The position numbers and the translations under genes are program-made. DNA of 33,041 bases from Gammaproteobacteria bacterium (GTDB lineage: Bacteria; Pseudomonadota; Gammaproteobacteria; HK1): positions 1-33,041 of the forward strand of contig JAJDXW010000016.1 of assembly GCA_022823045.1 (NCBI GenBank), given 5' to 3'. Position 1 is the first letter of the stretch; each line of letters begins with the position of its first letter. Below are positions 7,402-13,937 of this stretch, in pieces. A model generated the notes under the pieces. The model had not been told where the DNA came from. It saw only the letters and a list, made by a program, of their open reading frames with translations, and ran no database searches.

Positions 7402-8682
7402 ATGGAATTCCGCGCCCCGACCCATCGCCGCGGCACGCTCGCGCTCTTTGCGGTGATCTGCCTTCCCTTCGGGGCCGGCTACTTCCTCTCCTACCTCTAT
7501 CGCTCCATCAACGCGGTCATCGGCCCCCCGATCGCACGGGAGCTCGGGCTCGGGGCCGGAGACCTCGGACTCCTGACCTCCGCCTACTTCCTGGGCTTCG
7601 GGCTCTTCCAGCTCCCCCTCGGGGTCCTGCTCGATCGCTACGGGCCCCGCCGGGTGCAGTGCGCGCTCCTGCTCGTCGCCACCGGCGGGGCGCTCATCTT
7701 CGCCGCCGCGCAGTCGTTCGCGCTCCTCACCCTCGGGCGGGCCCTCATCGGGATCGGATTCGCGGGCGGGCTCATGGCCTCGTTCAAGGCGATCACGGTC
7801 TGGTTCCCGCGCCGCCGGTGGCCGCTCGTCAACGGTCTCCTCATGGGCTTCGGGGGCCTCGGCACGATGGCCGCGACCGCGCCCGTCGAGATGGCGCTCG
7901 CGTGGGGGGCGAGCTGGCGCGACGTCTTCCACCTCCTCGCGGCGGTGACCGCGGCGGTCTCCTTTCTCATCCTCTTCGCGGTTCCCGCTCACGCCTCGGA
8001 GCGGGAAGGGCGCGCGGACTCGGTGGGGGAGGCCCTCGCGGGCCTCGCCCTCATCTTCCGCGATCGGCTCTTCTGGCGGGTCGCCCCCGTGTGCATCGCG
8101 GCCATGGGCGCCGGTCTCTCGATACAGGGCCTGTGGGCCGGACCCTGGCTGCACGACGTGGCCGGGCTCCCCTCGAGCGAGGTCGCCCGCCACCTCCTCG
8201 TGCTGACCGTCGCCCTTACCCTCGGAATGCTCGCGACCGGCCCCGTCGCCGACGGATTCGCCCGATTCGGGGTCGGACCGCTCGGGGTGGTGGGCTTCAC
8301 CGCATCCATCCTCGTCCTTCCCATCGTCCTGCTGATCATGGAGGTGCATCCCCGCGGGTACTGGGTATGGGCCCTGTTCGGGCTTCTCAGCAACCTCACC
8401 ATCGTGGTCTATCCCGCGATCTCCGCCCACTTCACGGTGCGCTACGCGGGCCGGGCGATGACGGCGCTCAACCTGCTGCTCTTCCTCGGGGCGTTCCTGA
8501 TGCAGTACCTGATCGGCGCCATCATCGACCTCTGGCCGCCGGGTCCGGAGGGGGGGTATCACCCGGAGGGCTATCGAGCCGCCTTCTGGCTCGTCGGACT
8601 CATCCTCGTGCTCGGAGTGGGGTGGCTGACGGTGCCGGGAGGCGTGCTCAGGAACGCTTCGCTGCGAGGTCCAGCTCCGTAG
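7402..8682 (+). CDS. Major facilitator superfamily transporter
   Basis: Inner-membrane permease of 426 aa with about twelve hydrophobic segments in two halves separated by a charged loop near residue 200 ('SEREGRADSVGEAL'). The MFS signature between TM2 and TM3 is visible as 'LLDRYGPRR', and 'GRALIGIGFAGGLMASFKAI' fits TM4. Substrate unknown; its place beside aromatic dioxygenase genes suggests uptake of an aromatic acid or a related solute, by inference only. The ATG at 7402 has no clear ribosome site; a TATAGA box lies 12 nt upstream, so the mRNA might be nearly leaderless. The overlapping +3-frame ORF (7398-8687) is an Arg/Pro-rich shadow. Confidence 0.9.
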   Translation: MEFRAPTHRRGTLALFAVICLPFGAGYFLSYLYRSINAVIGPPIARELGLGAGDLGLLTSAYFLGFGLFQLPLGVLLDRYGPRRVQCALLLVATGGALIFAAAQSFALLTLGRALIGIGFAGGLMASFKAITVWFPRRRWPLVNGLLMGFGGLGTMAATAPVEMALAWGASWRDVFHLLAAVTAAVSFLILFAVPAHASEREGRADSVGEALAGLALIFRDRLFWRVAPVCIAAMGAGLSIQGLWAGPWLHDVAGLPSSEVARHLLVLTVALTLGMLATGPVADGFARFGVGPLGVVGFTASILVLPIVLLIMEVHPRGYWVWALFGLLSNLTIVVYPAISAHFTVRYAGRAMTALNLLLFLGAFLMQYLIGAIIDLWPPGPEGGYHPEGYRAAFWLVGLILVLGVGWLTVPGGVLRNASLRGPAP

Positions 8683-8761
8683 TCTGAGTCGTGCGTTCAC
8701 AGCAAGTTAAGTCCGCAACTTGATAAACGCTGAGACCCGGCGGCGCCTTCACCGCGCGCCA

Positions 8762-8809
8762 GGCGGTCAGGTTGCGCCGCCAGCCGACTCCCGCTGGCGG
8801 CGGACCGCC
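8762..8809 (+). terminator. Strong nested stem-loop after the MFS gene
   Basis: Inner perfect 10-bp stem CGCCGCCAGC (8775-8784) / GCTGGCGGCG (8793-8802) with an 8-nt loop, continued by an outer 7-bp stem GGCGGTC (8762-8768) / GACCGCC (8803-8809) with a 6-nt bulge on one side. There is no T run. It could stop MFS transcripts or act as a structured leader or RNA processing element. Confidence 0.55.
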
Positions 8810-8862
8810 GCTTCCGGCCCCCGTCCGGCGCCGGATCGTCCTGTCGGATCTCTTTTACTTTA

Positions 8863-8878
8863 CATAATATGTATTATG
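8863..8878. promoter_or_regulatory. AT-rich 16-bp palindrome, probable operator
   Basis: CATAATA-TG-TATTATG is a perfect 7-bp inverted repeat with a 2-bp centre, in an otherwise very GC-rich region about 137 bp upstream of the beta-subunit start. Size and composition fit a dimeric regulator site (MarR or GntR families are typical for aromatic genes). CATAAT inside it resembles a -10 box, so occupancy could repress. No -35 box is evident, and no regulator gene is in the cluster. Confidence 0.6.
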
Positions 8879-9014
8879 CGAAGTATTCGAACTGACGCCC
8901 GAGGACCCCAAGAACCAACCGGCGACCACCACAGCTCTCGAGACTCACGGGTACACTCCTCGTCCCCCGATCGACCGGAACCGGATGTGCGCCCACGACG
9001 CGCACAATCACGCC

Positions 9015-9512
9015 ATGACGAACGACATCACCGACCCCCGCGTACTCGCCCTGGTTCGTCGGCTCGAGCAACGCTACGTCGACGCCGTCGATTCCCGCCG
9101 AATGGACGCATGGCTCGCCTGCTTCACCGAGGACGGCTCGTACTACGTCCTCGGCGCGGACAACGAGGCGGACGACCTGCCTCTTTGCCTGATGATGGAC
9201 GACTGCCGGGAGCGCCTCGAGGACCGGGCGACCTTCGTCGACGAGGTCTGGCCGGGCTCGTACGAGGACTACCAGACACGGCACTTCGTCCAGCCGCTGC
9301 GGCTGGAGGCCGACGAGAGTGGCGCGGGGATGTTCCGTTCGCTCTCGAACTTCACGGTGTTCGCGACGGACGCGCGGGGCCGCACGAGTCTGTTCATCGC
9401 GGGACAGTACCGCGACCGCATCCGGGTGAACGGAGAACAATGCCACTACGTCGAGCGGCGTGCGGTGATGGATACGTTCACGACCCCCGGCGTGATCGTG
9501 TATCCTCTTTAG
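9015..9512 (+). CDS. Ring-hydroxylating oxygenase beta (small) subunit
   Basis: Protein of 165 aa of the ring-hydroxylating dioxygenase beta-subunit family (SnoaL-like cone fold), a structural subunit of alpha3beta3 oxygenases such as salicylate 5-hydroxylase, anthranilate and benzoate dioxygenases. Family hallmarks are the N-terminal helix 'EQRYVDAVDSRRMDAWLACFTEDGSYYV', the central 'TRHFVQPLRLE', and the C-terminal beta strands 'SLFIAGQYRDRIRV...ERRAVMDT'. Length is normal. ATG 9015 is chosen by homology; ATG 8985 in frame would add 10 residues ('MCAHDAHNHA'), and neither has a good ribosome site. It is convergent with, not co-transcribed with, the only alpha subunit in the window, which is unusual. 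The 65-bp gap between the two is AT-rich without a clear terminator. Confidence 0.87.
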   Translation: MTNDITDPRVLALVRRLEQRYVDAVDSRRMDAWLACFTEDGSYYVLGADNEADDLPLCLMMDDCRERLEDRATFVDEVWPGSYEDYQTRHFVQPLRLEADESGAGMFRSLSNFTVFATDARGRTSLFIAGQYRDRIRVNGEQCHYVERRAVMDTFTTPGVIVYPL

Positions 9513-9577
9513 TTATATATAAAACAATCGGTTAAACGGTATATTTCAACCTGCCTTCGTCCAATCGCACGAACCGC

Positions 9578-10870
9578 CTAGCGCTCGTATCCCATCGTTC
9601 GCCGATAGACCTCCCACCACACCGTGTTGGTGGTCTCGTCGTTCTGCGTGACCGCGTACGGATCGTAGTCGGCGTCGTCGCTCCACCCGCGGACGTAACG
9701 GGTGTTGTCGGGGCGCGAGTGGAGCCCGCGCTGAATGCGGGCGAACACCGCGCCATCCTCCAGGCTGATGAACCCGCTCGGCCCGATGAGGTTGGAGGAC
9801 TGCCGGAGCCGATGACGGACCATGTTCGGCTCGTCGTCCGCGTGGGCGAAGTACGCGTAGTGGACCTCGGTCCGGGCCGGATCGACCGGGTTTGCGAGGC
9901 GGACATTGATGACGTCGAGGTGGTTCATCACCGCCCCGAGCGGCCACGGGGTCACCAGCAGGGAGCCCGCCGCCTGGTCCGCGAACTTGTTGCGGGGGTC
10001 GTCCCCCCCCCGGTACGCGATGAGCTCCGGATCGCGAAGGAGGCGCGTGTCGGGCCGCGCGCCGGACCGGGTCCGGGTGATGCGGTGCCCGTTCGGGTCC
10101 CGGCGCTGGCTCCCTTCTCCTCCCCGCCACTGGAGGATCTGGAAGGCCCGGTGCAGCAGCGGCGCGTGGTAGCCCTCGTCGTCCATGTAGACCTTCCAGT
10201 TGGCCGCGAACTCCACCTTCTGGTAGCCGAGCAGGCGCAGGCGCCCGTCTCCGCCCATCGCGGCCCGCAGCGCGTCCCGGATGGAGCCGAGCCACTCCTC
10301 GAGCTCGGGCGGGCGTTCGTGAAGACTCACGAAGACGAGCCCCGCGAAGGTCGCCGCGTGCGCCTCCGCGAGCCCGTGGCGGCCCCGGTCGAACGAGACC
10401 GGGAAGTCCTTCTCGCCGGGGGTTCGCTCGAGCCGTCCGTCGAGTCCGTAGAGCCACCGGTGGTAGGGACACTCGAACCCGTCCGCCTGCCCTCGGAACC
10501 GGGTCTCGACCATGGTCCCCCGATGTGCGCACGAGTTGTGGAAGGCTCGGACCTCACCGTCCGCGCCGTGGACGAGGATGAGAGGGGTGCGGCCAAGGGT
10601 GGTGGTCTTGAACCGGCCCGGGGAGTCGAGCTCCGCGAGGTGGCCGACGACGTGCCACAGCGGACCCTCGAATATGCGTTCGATCTCGCGCTCGAAGACG
10701 GAGGCGTCCTCGACCGCCCACTTGGGGGCTTCGTTGAAGCTCGTCGGCCACTTCCTCGCCGGCGCCGGATCCGGCGCGGCCGCCGCCGCGGCCTCGGCGA
10801 CCCTCGGGCCGGACGGGGTCCATTCGCTCAAGCGGTCGCTCCAGCGAAGGGCTCTCGCTCCTCGCGCCAT
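9578..10870 (-). CDS. Rieske ring-hydroxylating oxygenase alpha (large) subunit
   Basis: Protein of 430 aa that would hydroxylate an aromatic ring using electrons from a ferredoxin/reductase pair not present here. The Rieske [2Fe-2S] domain has C114-x-H116 and C134-x2-H137 ('CAHRGTM...CPYHRW'). The catalytic domain has non-heme iron ligands His235 and His240 in 'NWKVYMDDEGYHAPLLH' and a later Asp in 'FISLEDGAVF'. 'RLRQSSNLIGPSGF' resembles the salicylate 5-hydroxylase/anthranilate dioxygenase branch. Compared with 'NWK..EN..D.YH...LH' of that branch, the loop is two residues shorter and has Glu at the inter-subunit bridging position. ATG 10870 overlaps the cupin gene by 43 bp; a TTG at 10831 overlapping the cupin stop (TTGA), with GGAG 7 nt before it, is a credible alternative start. 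Confidence 0.9.
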   Translation of the reverse strand: MARGARALRWSDRLSEWTPSGPRVAEAAAAAAPDPAPARKWPTSFNEAPKWAVEDASVFEREIERIFEGPLWHVVGHLAELDSPGRFKTTTLGRTPLILVHGADGEVRAFHNSCAHRGTMVETRFRGQADGFECPYHRWLYGLDGRLERTPGEKDFPVSFDRGRHGLAEAHAATFAGLVFVSLHERPPELEEWLGSIRDALRAAMGGDGRLRLLGYQKVEFAANWKVYMDDEGYHAPLLHRAFQILQWRGGEGSQRRDPNGHRITRTRSGARPDTRLLRDPELIAYRGGDDPRNKFADQAAGSLLVTPWPLGAVMNHLDVINVRLANPVDPARTEVHYAYFAHADDEPNMVRHRLRQSSNLIGPSGFISLEDGAVFARIQRGLHSRPDNTRYVRGWSDDADYDPYAVTQNDETTNTVWWEVYRRTMGYER

Positions 10871-11880
10871 AGCCCGAGGGCCTCCTGCACAACGCGGTCG
10901 GAGAAGCTGAACAGTACCGCCTCCTCCTCGACTTCATGGCGCCGCGGCCACCAGCTCGGAATGACGAAGGTGTCGCGCGGCCCCCAGGTGAACGTCTCTT
11001 CGCCGGCCTCCGTCCGCCCCTCCCCTTCCGCCACGCAGAACACCGTGGCGTCGGTCGAACGATGGGCGGCACCCCGGAAGCCCCGGGGGAGAAGCTGGAT
11101 GAACGTCGCGATGGTGGGAAGCGCGTATCCGCCGTCGAGGGGATTGGCGTACTTCATCCGGATCCCGTGGCAGGCGTCGACCGCCGCGCTCGCACGGAGA
11201 CGGTCGAGGGCTTCGCGGGTCCGCGCGTAGGGGAAGCTGAAGACCGGCGAAGCCGGGCCTCCGGAGGAAGCCTCGACCGGGAGCAGCCCGCACCCGTAAC
11301 GGGCGGCGGCGGCGCCGCGGGGACGGGTCGTCGCTTGCGCCTCCTCCGGATAGCGCTCCGCGAACGATGCGTCGAGCAGGGTCACGATGGGAATGTCCAA
11401 CCCGTCGAGCCACACTACGGGTCCATCGGACTCGTTGCCGTGGTCGTGCCAGGTACCCGAGGGGGTGATGATGAAGTCTCCCTCGTGCATCACCGCCTTC
11501 TCGCCGTCCACCGCGGTGTAGGCGCCCTCCCCTTCGACCACGAAGCGAAGGGCGGTCTGGGTATGGCGGTGGGCCGGCGCCACCTCTCCCGGCAGGATAA
11601 GCTGAAGGCCCGCGTAGAGCGACGTGGTTACCCGTGACTCGCCGCGCAGGCCCGGATTCTCGAGGACCAGCACCCGACGCTCGGCCTCCCGCGCGGAGAT
11701 GAGGTCTCCCGACTCGAGGAGCAGGGTTCGGACATCCTCGTAGCGCCAGCATGCGGGCCGGCAGCGGCTCGCGGGGGACGGGGTGACGAGGTCGCCCAGC
11801 ACCTCCCACAGCGGCGCCATCGAGAGCGGGTCGAGCCGCCGGTAGTAGTCGTTGCGCCGCGCCGCCGTGGCACCGGTCAT
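10828..11880 (-). CDS. Gentisate 1,2-dioxygenase-like bicupin
   Basis: Bicupin Fe(II) dioxygenase, 350 aa, of the gentisate 1,2-dioxygenase / 1-hydroxy-2-naphthoate dioxygenase / salicylate 1,2-dioxygenase family. Gentisate dioxygenase opens gentisate to maleylpyruvate. The N-terminal cupin has His104 and His106 ('PAHRHTQTALRFVVEGEG') and His145 ('GTWHDHGN') as metal ligands, followed by 'VVWLDGLDIP'. The second cupin (about 265-335) ends with 'FSFSDRVVQEALGLWREE', typical of the family. Start set at ATG 11880 because GGAGGTGA lies 7 nt upstream; the 367-aa track ORF begins at an unsupported earlier ATG. It lies 25 bp after the thioesterase and overlaps the oxygenase alpha gene, so the three are probably one transcript. 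Gentisate is the most likely substrate, but the other family reactions cannot be excluded. Confidence 0.88.
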   Translation of the reverse strand: MTGATAARRNDYYRRLDPLSMAPLWEVLGDLVTPSPASRCRPACWRYEDVRTLLLESGDLISAREAERRVLVLENPGLRGESRVTTSLYAGLQLILPGEVAPAHRHTQTALRFVVEGEGAYTAVDGEKAVMHEGDFIITPSGTWHDHGNESDGPVVWLDGLDIPIVTLLDASFAERYPEEAQATTRPRGAAAARYGCGLLPVEASSGGPASPVFSFPYARTREALDRLRASAAVDACHGIRMKYANPLDGGYALPTIATFIQLLPRGFRGAAHRSTDATVFCVAEGEGRTEAGEETFTWGPRDTFVIPSWWPRRHEVEEEAVLFSFSDRVVQEALGLWREEREPFAGATA

Positions 11881-11905
11881 CGAGTCACCTCCGTTCGGGG
11901 CCTCG

Positions 11906-12319
11906 TCAGCCGAGGAGGCCGCGGAAGGCATCCGGGATCGGTTCGGCCCGGAGCCGGCCGTCGGCGCCCCGCTTCGCCCAGATGCGGACCTCGCGTCCTT
12001 CCACGGCCATGACTTCCGCCTCGCCGTCGAAGCGATGGTACACGGTGAAGCTGCTGGTGCCCCATCGTTCGACGAAGCTGGTCGTCCGCAGGAGGTCCCC
12101 GTAGGTCACCGGGGCGGTGAAGCGGGCGCTCGCGTCCACCGCTGCGGTGCCGACGATGCCGAACTCGTCGCGGAGCGATCGCTGGTCGAGCCCGACGCTC
12201 CGCAGGAGCGCCTGGGTGCACTCGTCGAACCATCGGAAGTAGACGGGATAGAAGATGATGCCGGCCGCGTCGCAGTCCCCCCAGTTGGCCCGTATCTCGG
12301 TTCGGTTTCGGTGTGCCAT
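11906..12319 (-). CDS. 4-hydroxybenzoyl-CoA thioesterase-family acyl-CoA thioesterase
   Basis: Single hotdog-fold thioesterase, 137 aa. 'ANWGDCDAAGIIFYPVYFRWFDE' contains the catalytic Asp17 of the Pseudomonas 4-hydroxybenzoyl-CoA thioesterase type, with the matching helix that follows. It would hydrolyse an aryl- or acyl-CoA to the free acid in the cytoplasm. Next to a gentisate dioxygenase and a Rieske oxygenase, an aromatic CoA ester is the natural guess, but YbgC-like members of the same family act on other acyl-CoAs. The ATG at 12319 lies 20 bp after the holB stop, with only a weak GCGGA ribosome site, so the catabolic genes appear appended to the tmk-holB operon. Confidence 0.85.
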   Translation of the reverse strand: MAHRNRTEIRANWGDCDAAGIIFYPVYFRWFDECTQALLRSVGLDQRSLRDEFGIVGTAAVDASARFTAPVTYGDLLRTTSFVERWGTSSFTVYHRFDGEAEVMAVEGREVRIWAKRGADGRLRAEPIPDAFRGLLG

Positions 12320-12339
12320 GCGTGTCCGCGGCGATCGGA

Positions 12340-13266
12340 TCAGGCCGCCGTTCCTGCGCAGCGAAGGGCAAGCCCTTCGTAGAGAAGCTGCTCGTTGAGC
12401 CCCGGGACCTCCAGCCACTGGCGTCGGGTGTCCACCACGTCGTCGACGGCGGCGTAGAGCCGATCCGGATCGGCGACCCCCCGCCGGGCCAGGTTCCGAA
12501 GCGCGGCGAACAGCGCCGACAGGACGAGGCCCCCGTCTCCCAGCTTCCGCCAGCCGCCCGCCACCTCGATCGGGTCGGCCGCGCCATCGAGGAGCGCGGC
12601 GGTGTCCGCGCGAAGGGCGGCGAGCGCCTCCTCGCCGTGGCGCTCCCCGAGCTCCAGAGCGGCGAGCGGCGACCCGTCCGAGAGATCGAGGAGGTGTCGG
12701 GCGAGGGCCGGATTCGCCTTCGTCTCGAGCCACGCGAGCGCCTCGCCGCGCGCCGGCGCGGGCACCGCCATCTTGCGGCAGCGGCTCCGCACGGTAGCCG
12801 GCAACCGGCCCGGCGCATCGCTCGCGAGAATGAACGTCGCGTTCCCGGCCGGCTCCTCCAGAGTCTTGAGGAACGCGTTCGCGGCCGCCTGGTTCATCGC
12901 CTCCGCCGGCGCAATGACCGCGACCCGGGCCCGTTCGGCGGTGAGGGTGAACCGGTCGATGAGGTTGCGCACCGAACCGATGGGAATGACGGCCTCTCCT
13001 TCGCCGGGCTCGATGCGAAGGAAGTCGGGGTGGCTCCCCGCGCCCAGGAGATGGCAGGACCGGCACGCGCCGCACGGCCCCGATCCCGGTCCGCCGCACA
13101 GGATTGCCCCGGCGATGCGGGCCCCGAGCCGCCGCTTGCCGATCCCGCCCGGCCCGTGCAGCAGCAGGCCATGGGGCGGCCGCCCGGCCTCGAGCATCGC
13201 CTCGATCCGCGACCACGTTCCTTCCTGCCAGGGCAGGAGCCCGGTCCCGGCGACGACCGCGTTCAT
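12340..13266 (-). CDS. holB: DNA polymerase III subunit delta'
   Basis: Clamp-loader subunit of 308 aa that works with delta and DnaX to load the beta clamp. The AAA+ domain begins near residue 20 with 'LHGPGGIGKRR' (P-loop), followed by the zinc module C57...C65-x2-C68-x2-C71, the sensor region 'NAFLKTLEEP' and 'VRSRC', the delta' equivalent of the SRC motif. The ATG overlaps the tmk stop as ATGA, so translation is coupled. It follows mltG-tmk as in E. coli, but the usual pilZ-type and tatD genes do not follow; aromatic genes do. Confidence 0.96.
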   Translation of the reverse strand: MNAVVAGTGLLPWQEGTWSRIEAMLEAGRPPHGLLLHGPGGIGKRRLGARIAGAILCGGPGSGPCGACRSCHLLGAGSHPDFLRIEPGEGEAVIPIGSVRNLIDRFTLTAERARVAVIAPAEAMNQAAANAFLKTLEEPAGNATFILASDAPGRLPATVRSRCRKMAVPAPARGEALAWLETKANPALARHLLDLSDGSPLAALELGERHGEEALAALRADTAALLDGAADPIEVAGGWRKLGDGGLVLSALFAALRNLARRGVADPDRLYAAVDDVVDTRRQWLEVPGLNEQLLYEGLALRCAGTAA

Positions 13267-13937
13267 GCGCGGCCGCGCTCCGGCCGGCCCGCCCCCGCCT
13301 TGCGCGCAGGTCCCGGCCCGTTCTCCGCGTGCAGCGCCTCCAGGATCGCGCGGGTGACATCGGGGATGTCGAGCGCGCCGTCGATCCGTCGGTAGCGCTC
13401 CGGGCGCCGCGCGCAGCGCGCGAGATAGGCTTCGCGCACCCGCTCGAAGAACTCGAGGTGCTCGCGCTCGAACCGGTCCCTCGTCTCCTGGAAGAGCCCG
13501 CCCGAGATGCGAGCAAGGCTCGTCTCGACGGGCAGATCCAGGAAGATCGTGAGATCCGGCCTCAGCTCGCCCTGCACCCACGACTCCAGCACCGAAATTC
13601 TCTCGGCGGGAATGCCTCGCCCACCCCCCTGGTAGGCGTAGCTCGCGTCGGTGAACCGGTCGCACAGGACCCAGGCCCCGCGCTCCAGGGCGGGCCGGAT
13701 CCGGGTCTCGACGTGATCGGCCCGCGCCGCGAAGAGCAGGAGCAGCTCCACGTCCGGGATGAGCGGCTCGTCTCCGAGCAGGAGCCCGCGGAGCCGCTCC
13801 CCGAGGCGGGTGCCGCCCGGCTCGCGGGTCATCTCGACGTCGATCCCGAGGTCGACCAGGGCCTCAGCCACCGCCCGCACCTGCGTCGTCTTGCCGGCAC
13901 CGTCCAGCCCCTCGAAGGTGACGAAGCGCCCGCTCAT
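13263..13937 (-). CDS. tmk: Thymidylate kinase
   Basis: Thymidylate kinase, 224 aa, phosphorylates dTMP to dTDP. P-loop 'EGLDGAGKTTQ' (9-19), substrate loop 'REPGGTRLGERLR', the DR motif in 'CDRFTDASYAYQGGGRG' and the lid region 'FQETRDRFE' are all present. The C-terminal 20 residues are Arg/Gly/Pro-rich and extend past the usual end (about 210 aa). Start and stop overlap mltG and holB by 4 bp each (ATGA). Confidence 0.97.
   Translation of the reverse strand: MSGRFVTFEGLDGAGKTTQVRAVAEALVDLGIDVEMTREPGGTRLGERLRGLLLGDEPLIPDVELLLLFAARADHVETRIRPALERGAWVLCDRFTDASYAYQGGGRGIPAERISVLESWVQGELRPDLTIFLDLPVETSLARISGGLFQETRDRFEREHLEFFERVREAYLARCARRPERYRRIDGALDIPDVTRAILEALHAENGPGPARKAGAGRPERGRA

Larger units (their letters stand above)
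8683..9014. other. 332-bp intergenic region upstream of the oxygenase beta subunit
   Basis: Holds, in order, a CAAGTT/AACTTG inverted repeat (8703-8722), a strong nested hairpin (8762-8809) and an AT-rich palindrome (8863-8878). The sequence between 8880 and 9014 shows nothing further except an alternative in-frame ATG at 8985 for the beta subunit. No gene. Confidence 0.7.

Noticed and set aside
7398-8687. 429-aa plus-strand ORF overlapping the MFS gene
   Set aside because: Arg/Pro/Gly-rich frame-shifted copy of the MFS coding sequence; the MFS frame has clear membrane segments.
9513-9577. Bidirectional terminator between beta and alpha oxygenase genes
   Set aside because: The gap is AT-rich, but I could not find a stem longer than 4 bp, so no terminator is annotated.
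11881-11931. 17-residue N-terminal extension of the gentisate dioxygenase-like protein
   Set aside because: A GGAGGTGA ribosome site sits right before the internal ATG at 11880, and family members start there.
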